Positions 46,415-56,554 of a stretch of DNA of 64,000 nt are shown here, in pieces. Positions within the stretch are counted from its first letter, which is position 1, and every line of letters begins with the position of its first letter. The notes under the pieces are model-generated. The model was given only the letters and a program-made list of their open reading frames with translations, did not search any database and was not told the origin of the DNA. Source of the DNA: Pseudomonas lurida (GTDB lineage Bacteria; Pseudomonadota; Gammaproteobacteria; Pseudomonadales; Pseudomonadaceae). The position numbers were made by a program, and so were the translations under genes. The stretch is taken from NCBI RefSeq assembly GCF_002563895.1, contig NZ_PDJB01000001.1, positions 1 to 64,000 of the forward strand, written 5' to 3'.

Positions 46415-47302
46415 ATGTCGACTCATGATACGTACTACGTACCGGCGCAAAGCAAATGGCCGATAATTGCCACGATTGGCCTGCTGGTCACGGTGTACGG
46501 CCTGGCCGTGTGGTTCAACGACCTGAAGGCAGCACGCCCAGAATCCCACGGCCCGTGGATCTTCTTCGTCGGTGGCCTGCTGGTGGCCTATATGCTGTTT
46601 GGCTGGTTCGGCGCCGTGATCAAGGAAAGTCGCGCGGGTTTGTACAGCGCCCAGATGGACCGCTCGTTTCGCTGGGGCATGAGCTGGTTCATCTTTTCCG
46701 AAGTGATGTTCTTTATCGCGTTCTTCGGTGCGCTGTTTTATGTGCGGCACCTCTCCGGCCCCTGGCTGGGCGGCGAAGGTCACAAGGGCGTTGCGCACAT
46801 GCTGTGGCCGAACTTCGAGTTTGCCTGGCCACTGCTCAACAACCCTGATCCCAAAATGTATCCCGCGCCGGAAGGCACCATCAGTCCTTGGGGCCTGCCG
46901 CTGGTCAATACCCTCTTGCTGGTGAGTTCCAGCGTCACCATCACCATCGCCCACCATGCCCTGCGCAAAGGCCATCGCGGCGCGCTGAAGGTCTGGCTGG
47001 CGCTTACCGTGCTGCTGGGCCTGGCGTTCCTCGGGTTCCAGGCCGAGGAATACATCCACGCCTATAAAGAGCTGGGCCTGACATTGGGCTCGGGGGTGTA
47101 TGGCGCGACGTTCTTCATGCTCACGGGCTTCCACGGCGCCCACGTCACCATTGGCACCCTCATCCTGTTCGTGATGCTGATGCGCATCCTCAAGGGGCAT
47201 TTCAATGCCGAGCACCAGTTTGGTTTCGAAGCCGCCAGTTGGTATTGGCACTTTGTGGATGTGGTGTGGATCGGGCTGTTTTTCTTTGTCTATGTGCTGT
47301 GA
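46415..47302 (+). CDS. coxC: cytochrome c oxidase subunit III
   Basis: 295 residues with seven membrane helices, starting STHDTYYVPAQSKWPIIATI. FRWGMSWFIFSEVMFFIAFF (about 87-106) and FMLTGFHGAHVTIGTLILF (about 230-248) are the family signatures, and it ends WHFVDVVWIGLFFFVYVL. AGGAGAGCG precedes ATG 46415. It follows ctaG by 35 bases. Confidence 0.96.
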   Translation: MSTHDTYYVPAQSKWPIIATIGLLVTVYGLAVWFNDLKAARPESHGPWIFFVGGLLVAYMLFGWFGAVIKESRAGLYSAQMDRSFRWGMSWFIFSEVMFFIAFFGALFYVRHLSGPWLGGEGHKGVAHMLWPNFEFAWPLLNNPDPKMYPAPEGTISPWGLPLVNTLLLVSSSVTITIAHHALRKGHRGALKVWLALTVLLGLAFLGFQAEEYIHAYKELGLTLGSGVYGATFFMLTGFHGAHVTIGTLILFVMLMRILKGHFNAEHQFGFEAASWYWHFVDVVWIGLFFFVYVL

Positions 47303-47308
47303 GTCGAC

Positions 47309-47512
47309 TTACCACGGCGCATGAGAAACCAGTTGGCCACTGAAAAACCCCCAGGTGATCAACGCCAGGGTGATCACGGCCAGTACGACACGCACGGTCA
47401 AGGCAGTGACGAGGCGGTTGGAGTTGCCCTCGTCCTTGACCAGGAAGAACAAGCCACTGAACAGGCTCACGACGGTCGCGATCAGCATCAGGGCAATAGC
47501 GGCTTTGAGCAT
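47309..47512 (-). CDS. DUF2909 twin transmembrane protein
   Basis: 67 residues from MLKAAIALMLIATVVSLFSG, with two membrane helices (the second is LAVITLALITWGFFSGQLV) joined by a short basic loop. It is on the opposite strand inside the cox cluster, as in P. aeruginosa (PA0109). Its stop is 7 bases from the coxC stop. It is divergent from the SURF1 gene, 28 bases away. The function is unknown, perhaps oxidase assembly judging by position only. Confidence 0.85.
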   Translation of the reverse strand: MLKAAIALMLIATVVSLFSGLFFLVKDEGNSNRLVTALTVRVVLAVITLALITWGFFSGQLVSHAPW

Positions 47513-47540
47513 GGTCGGGCTCCAATGGGATGGGCGGGCA

Positions 47541-48305
47541 ATGAAAACAAGTATAGCCAGCGCCGCAAAACGCTTTCGTCCAGGGATCGCACCCACCTTA
47601 GTGGTGCTGGTCCTGCTGCCGTTGATGGTGGGCCTGGGGTTCTGGCAACTGTCTCGTGGCCATGAAAAGCAGCGGCTGGTGGACAGTTATACCGAGCGGC
47701 GCGCGGCGGACCCGATCAGCAGTGCGCAACTCAACGACATGGCTGACCCGGCCTTTCGCCGCGTGCGGCTGCGCGGGCAACTCGATGCCGAACATAGCAT
47801 CTTCCTCGACAACCGCCTGCGCGACGGCAAGGCCGGCGTCGAACTGCTGCAGCCTTTCCACGACCAGGCCAGCGGGCAGTGGCTGTTGCTCAATCGCGGC
47901 TGGTTACCCTGGCCGGATCGGCGCACGCCGCCGGTCTTCAGCACTCCGGATCAACCGTTGAACCTGGATGCCTGGGTCTATGTCGCTCCCGGCGAAACCT
48001 TCCAGCTGCACGCCGACCCGACGGGTGCGCAATGGCCGCGACTGCTGACGGCATTGCACCCTGGCGCGTTGTGGGCAGAGTTGGGGCGCAGCGGTTTCGC
48101 CTACGAGCTACGGGCCGAAGCCGGCCCGGGTACCTATGAAACCACCTGGCCTATCGTGGCCATGGGGCCGGAAAAACACCTGGCTTACGCCGTGCAGTGG
48201 TTCGCCATGTCGCTTGCCCTGCTGGCGCTTTATCTCTACCTCGGATGGCACAACAAAAAGGAGAAGCCCCATGGGAGCGGCCATGAATCCACTCAACATG
48301 TCTGA
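47541..48305 (+). CDS. SURF1 family oxidase assembly protein
   Basis: 254 residues with one membrane helix at each end (APTLVVLVLLPLMVGLGFWQ near 17-36 and AYAVQWFAMSLALLALYLYL near the end) around a periplasmic domain. SURF1 helps insert haem a into subunit I. Family features include FRRVRLRGQLDAEHSIFLDN and LNRGWLPWPDR. It starts at ATG 47541; the longer frame from 47355 covers the DUF2909 gene in antisense and is rejected. It overlaps the next gene by 35 bases. Confidence 0.9.
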   Translation: MKTSIASAAKRFRPGIAPTLVVLVLLPLMVGLGFWQLSRGHEKQRLVDSYTERRAADPISSAQLNDMADPAFRRVRLRGQLDAEHSIFLDNRLRDGKAGVELLQPFHDQASGQWLLLNRGWLPWPDRRTPPVFSTPDQPLNLDAWVYVAPGETFQLHADPTGAQWPRLLTALHPGALWAELGRSGFAYELRAEAGPGTYETTWPIVAMGPEKHLAYAVQWFAMSLALLALYLYLGWHNKKEKPHGSGHESTQHV

Positions 48306-48855
48306 AGTGCCTGATCGGCGCAAAGGCCGTTGGCAGCTGATGCTGATCTTGATGATGGTGATCGGCCCGATGGCGCTGGCGACCTTCATGTACAAGCTGC
48401 AGTTCTGGGTGCCGGACAGCCGCAGCTACCACGGGGAGATGATCGGCAACGGCCAGACCCGTGCCGATATTGGCGTGCAGGCCGATGAGCAGCGCTGGCA
48501 ACTGCTGGTGACCGCACCCGCGGCCTGCGCCGCAGATTGCCAGCAACTGGTGTACCTCGCGCGGCAATTGCAGATAGGCCTGGGGCGCGATGCCTCCCGC
48601 GCCAGTCATGCCCTGGCCAGTGCCCAGCCGCTCGGCAGCGACTACGAGGCCAAGCTCAAGGCGGAGTACCCGCAACTGCAGCGTTACCCGCTGGACCTGT
48701 CGACCTTCAGTAAAAACGCCGGTGCACCGGGGGATGCGCAACTGTGGATCGTCGATCCCCACGGCAACCTGGTGCTGCGCTACGACGCCAAGGTCAAGGG
48801 CAAGGACTTGCTCAACGACCTGCGCCACCTGCTGAAACTGTCGAACATCGGATAA
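48271..48855 (+). CDS. cox-operon membrane protein of unknown function (PA0111-like)
   Basis: 194 residues from MGAAMNPLNMSEVPDRRKGR, with AAGGAGAAG before the ATG. It has one membrane helix (LMLILMMVIGPMALATFMYK, about 24-43) and a periplasmic part with WQLLVTAPAACAADCQQLVY, a C-x3-C pair set in a region that resembles a reduced thioredoxin-like fold (ending LWIVDPHGNLVLRYDAKVKG). A role in oxidase assembly, similar to Sco, is a plausible inference. It lies between SURF1 and ctaA. Confidence 0.85.
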   Translation: MGAAMNPLNMSEVPDRRKGRWQLMLILMMVIGPMALATFMYKLQFWVPDSRSYHGEMIGNGQTRADIGVQADEQRWQLLVTAPAACAADCQQLVYLARQLQIGLGRDASRASHALASAQPLGSDYEAKLKAEYPQLQRYPLDLSTFSKNAGAPGDAQLWIVDPHGNLVLRYDAKVKGKDLLNDLRHLLKLSNIG

Positions 48856-48865
48856 GGGCATCGTC

Positions 48866-49945
48866 ATGGCCAAACCTGGATTTCGCCTCGCGTTGTTTGC
48901 CACCTTGCTGGCGCTGATCGTGGTGCTGCTCGGCGCCTATACGCGCCTGACCCACGCCGGCCTCGGTTGCCCGGACTGGCCCGGCTGCTACGGCTTCATC
49001 AGCGTGCCCAACACCGAAGCCCAACTGGCCCATGCGCAGCTGCATTTCCCCGATACGCCGGTGGAGGCGGACAAGGGGTGGGCCGAGATGACTCATCGCT
49101 ACTTTGCCGGCACCTTGGGCTTGCTGATCGTGCTGCTGGCCGCGCGCGCGTGGAGCCATCGGCGCGATCCGGGCCAGCCGGTGAAGTTGCCGCTATTTGT
49201 GCTGGCGGTGGTGGTCGCGCAGGCCGCATTCGGCATGTGGACGGTGACGCTGAAACTGTGGCCGCAGGTGGTCACCGGGCATTTATTGGGCGGCTTTGCG
49301 ACCTTGAGCCTGCTGTTTCTGCTGACCCTGCGCTTGTCCGGCGTACTGCCCGCCTTGATCGTGCCCAAGCGCCTGCAATATTGGGCGACCGCCGGCCTGG
49401 TGCTGGTGATCGGCCAGATTGCGTTGGGTGGCTGGGTCAGCTCCAACTACGCGGCGGTGGCGTGTATCGATTTACCGACGTGCCATGGCCAATGGTGGCC
49501 TGCAGCGGATTTCGCGAATGGCTTTCATCTGACCCAGCACATCGGCCCCAACTACCTTGGCGGGCAGTTGGACAGCGAGGCGCGCACGGCCATCCACCTC
49601 ACCCACCGCATCGGGGCTGTCATCGTCAGCCTGGTGCTGCTCGGCTTGGCCTGGCAGCTGCGCGCGGTCGGTATGACACGGCTGGCCGGCGTGTTGCTGA
49701 TCGCCCTCGCGGCGCAAATCTGCCTGGGCTTGAGCAACGTATATTTTCATCTGCCACTGCCGGTCGCGGTAGGGCATAACGCCGGCGGTGCTGCCTTGCT
49801 GCTGACGCTGGTACTGGTCAACTATCACGCCCGCACGAGCCTCGTCAGGGTGCGCAACCAGTTGCCGTTCGGCTGGCGCTTTATCCCGCGCAAACAGGTC
49901 TCGGGCCTGATTACCCTTAAAGGAGAGATGCCATGGCGACCTTGA
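48866..49945 (+). CDS. ctaA: haem A synthase (Cox15/CtaA)
   Basis: Oxidises haem O to haem A in the membrane. 359 residues, eight helices. [21 protein letters not shown] at about 23-43 is the family signature with the cysteine pair, [20 protein letters not shown] (about 74-93) and [18 protein letters not shown] (about 247-264) carry haem-ligand histidines, and [17 protein letters not shown] follows. It overlaps ctaB by 13 bases. Confidence 0.95.
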   Translation: MAKPGFRLALFATLLALIVVLLGAYTRLTHAGLGCPDWPGCYGFISVPNTEAQLAHAQLHFPDTPVEADKGWAEMTHRYFAGTLGLLIVLLAARAWSHRRDPGQPVKLPLFVLAVVVAQAAFGMWTVTLKLWPQVVTGHLLGGFATLSLLFLLTLRLSGVLPALIVPKRLQYWATAGLVLVIGQIALGGWVSSNYAAVACIDLPTCHGQWWPAADFANGFHLTQHIGPNYLGGQLDSEARTAIHLTHRIGAVIVSLVLLGLAWQLRAVGMTRLAGVLLIALAAQICLGLSNVYFHLPLPVAVGHNAGGAALLLTLVLVNYHARTSLVRVRNQLPFGWRFIPRKQVSGLITLKGEMPWRP

Positions 49946-50832
49946 TCAGCGCGCGCCCCGGCCAGGCGATCTGGCGTGATTACCTGGAGCTGACCAAGCC
50001 GAAGGTGGTGGTGCTGATGCTCATCACCTCGCTGGTGGGGATGTTCCTGGCGACGCGTGCCGGCGTACCGTGGACGGTGCTGGTGTTTGGCAACCTGGGG
50101 ATTGCGCTGTGTGCGGGTGGTGCGGCGGCGGTCAACCATGTGGTGGATCGGCGCATCGACGCGGTGATGGCGCGTACCCACAAGCGACCGTTGGCGCAGG
50201 GGCGGGTGTCGCCGTTGGCGGCATTGGCGTTTGCATTGTTTCTGGCTGTTGCAGGATTGGCGCTGTTGCTGGCGTTCACCAATCCGCTGGCGGCCTGGCT
50301 GACGCTGGCCTCGCTGCTCGGTTATGCGGTGATCTACACCGGCTTTCTCAAGCGCGCGACGCCGCAGAATATCGTCATTGGTGGCCTCGCCGGTGCGGCG
50401 CCGCCGCTGCTGGGATGGGTCGCGGTCACCGGCCACGTGAGCGCCGAACCGTTGCTGCTGGTGCTGATCATCTTCGCCTGGACCCCGCCGCACTTCTGGG
50501 CCCTGGCCATCCATCGCAAGGAGGAATACGCCAAGGCCGACATCCCGATGTTGCCGGTGACCCATGGCGAGCACTACACCAAGGTGCACATCCTGCTCTA
50601 TACCTTCGCCCTGCTGGCGGTGAGCCTGATGCCCTATGTGATTCATATGAGCGGCCTGCTGTACCTCGCGTGCGCACTGCTATTGGGCGGGCGCTTTCTG
50701 CAATGGGCCTGGGTGTTGTACCGTGGCGGTCGGCCGCACGCGGCGATCAACACCTTCAAGTACTCTATCTGGTACTTGCTGCTGCTGTTTATTGCCCTGC
50801 TCGTAGACCACTACCTACTGTTGAACCTATGA
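49933..50832 (+). CDS. ctaB: protohaem IX farnesyltransferase (haem O synthase)
   Basis: Adds farnesyl to haem B, giving haem O, the substrate of CtaA. 299 residues of the UbiA fold with about nine helices. [20 protein letters not shown] precedes the Asp-rich site [20 protein letters not shown] (about 71-90), and the second polar loop is [20 protein letters not shown] (about 183-202). AAAGGAGAG precedes ATG 49933. It overlaps sco by ATGA. Confidence 0.96.
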   Translation: MATLISARPGQAIWRDYLELTKPKVVVLMLITSLVGMFLATRAGVPWTVLVFGNLGIALCAGGAAAVNHVVDRRIDAVMARTHKRPLAQGRVSPLAALAFALFLAVAGLALLLAFTNPLAAWLTLASLLGYAVIYTGFLKRATPQNIVIGGLAGAAPPLLGWVAVTGHVSAEPLLLVLIIFAWTPPHFWALAIHRKEEYAKADIPMLPVTHGEHYTKVHILLYTFALLAVSLMPYVIHMSGLLYLACALLLGGRFLQWAWVLYRGGRPHAAINTFKYSIWYLLLLFIALLVDHYLLLNL

Positions 50833-51464
50833 CTCGAACTCAAAAAACTGTCTTCATCCTGGTGGCCCTGGTGGCATTGATCATGGGCCTGACCGTCAAC
50901 AAAGTGCTCTCGGGCAAGGGCCAGGGCGACCCCACCGCCTTGATCGACGCCGGCATCATCCTGCTGCCGCAAAGCCGCCAGCTGCCGCCAGTGACCATGA
51001 CCAACCAGGAAGGCCAGCCAGTGCTGGTCAACGACCTGAAAGGCAAGTGGAGCCTGCTGTTCTTCGGCTACACCTTCTGCCCGGACATCTGCCCGACCAC
51101 CCTCGCCCAACTGCGCCAGATCAAGAGCGAACTGCCCAAGGAGGCGGTGGACAAGTTGCAGGTGATCCTGGTCAGTGTCGACCCGAACCGTGATACGCCG
51201 AACCAGCTCAAGCAGTACCTGGGTTATTTCGACCCGCAGTTCCAGGGCCTGACCGGCGCGAATGTGGAGGAGGTGCAGAAGGTCTCGAATGCGGTGAGCA
51301 TTCCGTTCATCCCGGCCGATACCAGCAAGCCGAACTACACCGTCGACCACAGCGGCAACCTGGCGTTGATCGGGCCGGATGGGACGCAGCGTGGGTTTAT
51401 TCGTGCGCCGTTGAATAACCAGAAGCTGGTCGCGCAGTTGCCGGTGTTGTTGAAGCGTCCATAA
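50829..51464 (+). CDS. SCO1/SenC copper chaperone
   Basis: 211 residues; an N-terminal membrane anchor ([20 protein letters not shown]) and a thioredoxin-like domain. The copper motif is [17 protein letters not shown] (CxxxC, about 75-91) with the distal His in [12 protein letters not shown] (about 176). It delivers copper to the CuA site of subunit II. It is the last gene of the cox operon, overlapping ctaB by 4 bases. Confidence 0.94.
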   Translation: MTRTQKTVFILVALVALIMGLTVNKVLSGKGQGDPTALIDAGIILLPQSRQLPPVTMTNQEGQPVLVNDLKGKWSLLFFGYTFCPDICPTTLAQLRQIKSELPKEAVDKLQVILVSVDPNRDTPNQLKQYLGYFDPQFQGLTGANVEEVQKVSNAVSIPFIPADTSKPNYTVDHSGNLALIGPDGTQRGFIRAPLNNQKLVAQLPVLLKRP

Positions 51465-51497
51465 GCCTTGCGCCTATGCCGCGGCCAACCCCGCCCA

Positions 51498-51528
51498 CTG
51501 TAGGAGCCGGCAAGCCAGCTTCTACAAG
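51498..51528. repeat. REP palindrome after the cox operon
   Basis: CTGTAGGAGCCGGCAAGCCAGCTTCTACA forms an imperfect hairpin in the gap between the converging sco and metQ genes, probably the operon's 3' end. Confidence 0.6.
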
Positions 51529-51551
51529 TGGGTTTTGGGTGCTTCGGGGGA

Positions 51552-52322
51552 TCAGAACGCGGGCTTGATCGCGCCTTTGTACTTCTCTTCGATGAATTGC
51601 TTCACTTCAGGCGTGTGCAGGGCTGCAACCAGCTTCTTCACGGCGTCCGAGTCCTTGTTGTCTTCGCGGGTCACCAGGATGTTCACGTAAGGCGAGTCGC
51701 TGCCTTCGATGACCAGCGCATCCTTGGAAGGGTCCAGCTTGGCTTCCAGCGCGTAGTTGGTGTTGATCAGCGCCAGGTCGACCTGGGTCAGCACGCGCGG
51801 CAGGGTGGCGGCTTCCAGTTCGCGGAACTTGAGGTTCTTGTCGTTCTTGGTGATGTCCTTGATGGTCGACAGGATGTTGGTCGGGTCCTTCAGGGTGATC
51901 AGGCCGTTCTTGGCCAGCAGCAACAGCGCGCGGCCGCCGTTGGTGGCGTCGTTCGGGATCACCACGTTGGCGCCGCTTGGCAGATCGTCGAGCTTCTTGT
52001 ACTTGCTGGAGTAGGCGCCCAGGGGCTCCAGGTGCACAGCACCGACGCTCACCAAGTGAGTGCCCTTGGCTTTGTTGAATTCATCCAGGTACGGCTGGTG
52101 CTGGAAGAAGTTGGCGTCCAGGCGCTTTTCGGCGACTTGTACGTTTGGCTGCACGTAGTCGGTGAAGACTTTGACCTGCAGGTCTACACCTTCCTTGGCG
52201 AGGGCAGGTTTCACGAATTCGAGGATTTGCGCGTGGGGAACCGGCGAAGCGGCGACCGTGATGGTCTCGGCATGGGCGGAAAACGCGGCAACGGCGGCGA
52301 AAGCAACCAGTAGTTTTTTCAT
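51552..52322 (-). CDS. metQ: methionine ABC transporter substrate-binding protein
   Basis: 256 residues of the NlpA family. The signal peptide is MKKLLVAFAAVAAFSAHA with no lipobox, so it is secreted rather than lipidated. Binding-domain features are TVAASPVPHAQILEFVKPAL (about 21-40), LDANFFQHQPYLDEFNK, VIPNDATNGGRALLLLAK and ALINTNYALEAKLDPSKDAL. It follows metI by 49 bases; a GC-rich hairpin lies in the gap. It imports methionine (D- or L-). Confidence 0.92.
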   Translation of the reverse strand: MKKLLVAFAAVAAFSAHAETITVAASPVPHAQILEFVKPALAKEGVDLQVKVFTDYVQPNVQVAEKRLDANFFQHQPYLDEFNKAKGTHLVSVGAVHLEPLGAYSSKYKKLDDLPSGANVVIPNDATNGGRALLLLAKNGLITLKDPTNILSTIKDITKNDKNLKFRELEAATLPRVLTQVDLALINTNYALEAKLDPSKDALVIEGSDSPYVNILVTREDNKDSDAVKKLVAALHTPEVKQFIEEKYKGAIKPAF

Positions 52323-52371
52323 CCAACAAGCTCCTTGTTCGGGCATGGGCCGGCGCGGCCGGCCATGGCCG

Positions 52372-53046
52372 TTATTTTCGAGAAAAGTGCACCACCAGCT
52401 TGTCGCCGACGGTTTGCAGAATTTGCACCAGGATCAATAGCATCACCACGGTGACGACCATCACATCGGTCTGGAAGCGCTGGTAACCGAAGCGGATCGC
52501 CAGGTCGCCCAGGCCGCCGGCGCCCACTACACCGGCCATGGCCGTGTAGGACACCAGTGTAATCGCCGTCACCGTAATCGCTGCGAAAATGCCCGGGCGT
52601 GCTTCGGGCAGCAAGGCATTGATGATGATCTGGCGCGTGCTGGCCCCCATGGATTGCGTGGCCTCGATGATGCCGCGGTCAACTTCGCGCAGGGCGGTTT
52701 CCACCAGGCGCGCAAAGAACGGCGTGGCACCCACGACCAGCGGCGGAATTGCACCCGCCACGCCCAGCGAAGTACCGGTGAGCAACACCGTGAACGGGAT
52801 CATCACGATCAGCAGGATGATGAACGGCAGCGAACGCAGGATGTTCACGATCAGCGAGAGCAACGCGTACAGGCCTTTCTGTTCGAACAGTTGGCGCGGG
52901 CTGGTGAGGAACAGCAACACGCCCAGGGGCAGGCCCAGCACCACGGTGAAGAACAGCGAGCCGAACAGCATGGTCATGGTGTCGCCAGTGGCCAGCCAGA
53001 TTTCGGACCAGTCGATATTGGCGAAGAAACTCAATAGGACTTCCAT
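52372..53046 (-). CDS. metI: methionine ABC transporter permease
   Basis: 224 residues, about five membrane helices. The loop contacting MetN is ALREVDRGIIEATQSMGAST (about 131-150, EAA motif). It ends LLILVQILQTVGDKLVVHFS. Its start overlaps the metN stop by one base, giving the order metN-metI-metQ on the minus strand. Confidence 0.95.
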   Translation of the reverse strand: MEVLLSFFANIDWSEIWLATGDTMTMLFGSLFFTVVLGLPLGVLLFLTSPRQLFEQKGLYALLSLIVNILRSLPFIILLIVMIPFTVLLTGTSLGVAGAIPPLVVGATPFFARLVETALREVDRGIIEATQSMGASTRQIIINALLPEARPGIFAAITVTAITLVSYTAMAGVVGAGGLGDLAIRFGYQRFQTDVMVVTVVMLLILVQILQTVGDKLVVHFSRK

Positions 53047-54053
53047 TAGCGCAGGACCTCCATGTGGACGTCGGCGGCGGTGAAGCGGGCAAACGCGGCC
53101 TCCATGTCGCCGCCGGTAATGGCGAGGGTCAGTTGCCCGTAGGGGATGTCTTTGATGCGGTCGATACGACCGGCGAGGATGCTGTAGTCCACACCCGTTT
53201 CGCGGGCGACGGTACCCAGCAGCGGCGCGTAGGTCGCTTCTCCCTGGAAGGTCAGGCGCACGATACGGCCCGGTACGTGGGCGAAGTCATCGCGTTGCTC
53301 ACCTTCGTCAACCTGCTCGGCTTCTTGCACGAAGCGCTTGGTGGTTGGGTGCTTGGGGTGCAGGAACACATCGGCCACCGAGCCTTGCTCGACAATCACG
53401 CCAGCGTCCATCACGGCCACCTGATCGCAGACGCGGCGGATCACGTCCATTTCATGGGTGATCAGCACGATGGTCAGCTTCAACTCGCGGTTGATCTCGG
53501 CCAGCAGTTGCAGCACCGAAGCGGTGGTCTGCGGGTCGAGGGCGCTGGTGGCTTCGTCGCACAGCAAAATCTTTGGCTTGGTTGCCAGGGCGCGTGCAAT
53601 GCCGACGCGTTGCTTTTGGCCACCGGACAATTGCGCCGGGTACTTCTTGGCGTGGTCCGACAAGCCAACGCGCGCGAGCAATTCTGCAACGCGCTGGTCG
53701 ATTTCCTTGCGCGACAGCTCGCCCGCCAACGTCAGCGGCAGTGCCACGTTGTCAGCGACGGTCTTGGAGGCGAGCAGGTTGAAGTGCTGGAAGATCATCC
53801 CGACCTGCTGACGGAAACGGCGCAGGCCGTTGGCGTCCAGGGCGGTGACTTCTTCGCCATCCACCTTGATCTGGCCGCCACTCGGTTCTTCGAGGCGGTT
53901 GATCAGGCGCAGGAGTGTGCTTTTACCCGCACCGGAGTGGCCGATCAGGCCAAACACCTGGCCGTTTTCGACACTCAAGCTGGTGGAGTGCAGCGCGGGG
54001 ATATCCTTACCGGCGACGCGGTAGGTTTTATGGACGTTATGAAACTCGATCAC
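53046..54053 (-). CDS. metN: methionine ABC transporter ATP-binding protein
   Basis: 335 residues. Walker [20 protein letters not shown] (about 36-54), ABC signature [19 protein letters not shown] (about 137-155), Walker [14 protein letters not shown]. The C-terminal NIL domain (from about residue 260) senses intracellular methionine and shuts the transporter. It is divergent from katE, with 265 bases between starts. Confidence 0.95.
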   Translation of the reverse strand: MIEFHNVHKTYRVAGKDIPALHSTSLSVENGQVFGLIGHSGAGKSTLLRLINRLEEPSGGQIKVDGEEVTALDANGLRRFRQQVGMIFQHFNLLASKTVADNVALPLTLAGELSRKEIDQRVAELLARVGLSDHAKKYPAQLSGGQKQRVGIARALATKPKILLCDEATSALDPQTTASVLQLLAEINRELKLTIVLITHEMDVIRRVCDQVAVMDAGVIVEQGSVADVFLHPKHPTTKRFVQEAEQVDEGEQRDDFAHVPGRIVRLTFQGEATYAPLLGTVARETGVDYSILAGRIDRIKDIPYGQLTLAITGGDMEAAFARFTAADVHMEVLR

Positions 54054-54318
54054 GTAGCGAACCTTGTGGGGCGCATGGAAAAGGGATCAGCGGTTAGCCG
54101 GGCGCGCATTTTAGCCTGTCCGTATAGCGTTTCTTAGCATTTATTTCGCATTCAACCAGCGATTTGGCAATAACGCGATCAAAGGTCATAAAAAAGGAAC
54201 GGTGCAAAACGGTGTCAGTCATTACTTAAGCAACTCGATTTCCCAGGTGCCGTGCCTGGGGTTTTGCTCAAACGAGCCGGGGATCGCTCTGGCCACTTTG
54301 AATAAGGAGTTTTGTCTG
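54054..54318. promoter_or_regulatory. metN/katE divergent control region
   Basis: 265 bases. Close to katE is a hairpin CCCAGG-TGCCGTG-CCTGGG followed by GTTTTG (54242-54266), which looks like a weak terminator in the katE leader. AATAAGGAG precedes ATG 54319. A small frame running from 54202 into katE is in frame with it but has poor initiation signals. I see no confident operator. Confidence 0.45.
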
Positions 54319-56460
54319 ATGAGTACCAAGAAGCCAGCCACCCCGCCGAAGAGTGAACTTGCGGGCACCGATACCTTGGACCGTGGCAACACCAACGCCA
54401 AACTGCAGGCCCTGGAGGAATTCCGCTCCGACGCGACCGGCCAGGCCCTGCGTACCAACCAAGGCGTTAAGATTTCCGACAACCAGAACACCCTGAAAGT
54501 CGGCTCCCGTGGCCCGTCGCTGCTGGAAGACTTCATCATGCGTGAAAAAATCACGCACTTTGACCATGAGCGCATCCCGGAGCGCATCGTGCATGCCCGG
54601 GGTACCGGCGCCCATGGCTATTTCCAGACTTACGAGAACCATTCGGCGCTGAGCAAGGCCGGGTTCCTGCGTAATCCCGAGCATAAAACCCCCGTGTTCG
54701 TGCGCTTCTCTACCGTGCAGGGCCCGCGCGGCTCGGGCGACACGGTGCGCGACGTGCGTGGTTTCGCCGTGAAGTTCTTCACCGACGAAGGCAACTTCGA
54801 CCTGGTGGGTAACAACATGCCGGTGTTTTTCATTCAGGACGCGATCAAGTTTCCCGACTTTGTCCACGCGGTGAAACCTGAGCCTCATAACGAAATTCCT
54901 ACGGGCGGCTCGGCCCACGATACGTTCTGGGATTTTGTTTCGCTGCAGCCGGAATCGGCGCATATGGTTCTGTGGGCAATGTCTGACCGTGCGATTCCGA
55001 AAAGCCTGCGTGCCATGCAGGGTTTCGGTATTCACACCTTTCGCTTGATTAACACCGAAGGTAAGTCGAGCTTCGTGAAATTCCACTGGCATCCGAAGGT
55101 CGGCACTTGCTCCCTGGTGTGGGACGAAGCGCAAAAGCTTGCCGGTAAAGATACCGATTACCACCGTCGTGACCTGTGGGAAGCCATTGAGGGGGGCGAC
55201 TACCCCGAGTGGGAACTGGGTGTGCAAATCGTCGCGGAAGAAGACGAGCACAAGTTCGACTTCGACCTGCTCGACCCGACCAAGATCATCCCCGAGGAGC
55301 TGGTGCCGATTACGCCGCTGGGCAAGATGGTACTTAACCGCAACCCGGACAACTTTTTCGCCGAAGTCGAACAGGTCGCCTTTTGCCCAGGCCACATCGT
55401 GCCGGGTATCGACTTCACCAACGACCCGCTGCTGCAAGGCCGTCTGTTTTCCTACACCGACACCCAGATCAGCCGTCTCGGTGGTCCGAACTTTCATGAG
55501 CTGCCGATCAATCGGCCCGTGGCGCCCTTCCACAATGGCCAGCGCGATGCCCAGCACCGCACCGTGATCGACAAGGGGCGTGCGGCGTACGAGCCTAATT
55601 CGATTGATGGCGGTTGGCCGAAGGAAACGCCACCGGCGGCTCAGGATGGTGGTTTCGAGACCTATTACGAGCGGGTCGATGCCAACAAAGTACGTGAGCG
55701 CAGTGAGTCGTTCGGTGATCATTTCTCCCAGGCCACGCTGTTCTTCAATAGCATGAGCCATCACGAGAAAGAGCACATCATCGCCGCCTACAGCTTCGAG
55801 TTGGGCAAGGTGGAGCGCGAGTTCATCCGCGCCCGTCAGGTCAACGAGATCCTGGCCAATATCGACTTGGAGCTCGCCAAGCGCGTGGCGCAGAACCTGG
55901 GTCTGCCGGCACCGACCAAGGGCACTGTGCCGCCACGCAAGACCTCGCTGAAAGCGTCGCCAGCGCTGAGCCAGGTCAACTTGCTGTCGGGCGATATCAA
56001 GACGCGCAAAGTGGCGATTCTTGCCGCGAACGGCGTTGATGGTGCTGCAATTGATGCGCTGAAGAAGGCACTGGAAGCTGAGGGCGCACATGCCAAGCTG
56101 CTGGGGCCAACCTCGGCGCCGGTGAAGACCGCTGATGGCAAGAGCCTTAAGGTGGATGCGTCGATGGAAGGTATGCCGTCGATTGCATTCGATGCGGTGT
56201 TTGTCCCTGGCGGGAAAGACTCTGTGAAAGCCTTGAGTGGTGATGGCGTGGCGTTGCACTTCCTGTTGGAAGCGTACAAGCACCTGAAGGCGATTACCGT
56301 CGCCAGCGATGCCAAGCCATTGCTGGATCTGTTGAAGCTTGAGGCGGATGCGGGATTGATCGTCGGGTCGGATGCCAAGGCGTTCAAGGCGTTCTTTGCC
56401 GCGATTGCCCAGCACCGGGTCTGGGACCGTGAGCCGAAGGCCAAGGCGATTCCGGCTTAA
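54319..56460 (+). CDS. katE: large-subunit catalase HPII
   Basis: 713 residues, the size of clade-2 catalases. The N-terminal extension is followed by the distal His in [16 protein letters not shown] (about 92-107), [38 protein letters not shown] and the proximal haem Tyr in [19 protein letters not shown] (about 373-391). The C-terminal flavodoxin/DJ-1-like domain starts near residue 575 ([20 protein letters not shown]). Such catalases protect stationary-phase cells from hydrogen peroxide. It is single-cistron, ending at a REP doublet. Confidence 0.96.
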   Translation: MSTKKPATPPKSELAGTDTLDRGNTNAKLQALEEFRSDATGQALRTNQGVKISDNQNTLKVGSRGPSLLEDFIMREKITHFDHERIPERIVHARGTGAHGYFQTYENHSALSKAGFLRNPEHKTPVFVRFSTVQGPRGSGDTVRDVRGFAVKFFTDEGNFDLVGNNMPVFFIQDAIKFPDFVHAVKPEPHNEIPTGGSAHDTFWDFVSLQPESAHMVLWAMSDRAIPKSLRAMQGFGIHTFRLINTEGKSSFVKFHWHPKVGTCSLVWDEAQKLAGKDTDYHRRDLWEAIEGGDYPEWELGVQIVAEEDEHKFDFDLLDPTKIIPEELVPITPLGKMVLNRNPDNFFAEVEQVAFCPGHIVPGIDFTNDPLLQGRLFSYTDTQISRLGGPNFHELPINRPVAPFHNGQRDAQHRTVIDKGRAAYEPNSIDGGWPKETPPAAQDGGFETYYERVDANKVRERSESFGDHFSQATLFFNSMSHHEKEHIIAAYSFELGKVEREFIRARQVNEILANIDLELAKRVAQNLGLPAPTKGTVPPRKTSLKASPALSQVNLLSGDIKTRKVAILAANGVDGAAIDALKKALEAEGAHAKLLGPTSAPVKTADGKSLKVDASMEGMPSIAFDAVFVPGGKDSVKALSGDGVALHFLLEAYKHLKAITVASDAKPLLDLLKLEADAGLIVGSDAKAFKAFFAAIAQHRVWDREPKAKAIPA

Positions 56461-56486
56461 GCGCCTGCTCGGCTACTAGAGCGCTT

Positions 56487-56550
56487 TCGCGGGCAAGCCC
56501 GCTCCCACATTTGAACTGCATTCACGTGTGGGAGCGGGCTTGCCCGCGAT
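56487..56550. repeat. REP doublet (inverted pair)
   Basis: TCGCGGGCAAGCCCGCTCCCACA and TGTGGGAGCGGGCTTGCCCGCGA are perfect inverted copies separated by about 18 bases, the tightest pair in the window, between the converging ends of katE and the next gene. Confidence 0.92.
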
Positions 56551-56554
56551 ACTT

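Noticed and set aside
52340..52372. GC-rich palindrome between metI and metQ
   Set aside because: It can form a stem but has no T tract and is imperfect; not enough to call a terminator or regulator.
54268..56415. 715-codon minus-strand frame opposite katE
   Set aside because: A mirror of katE codon bias; catalase motifs are on the plus strand.
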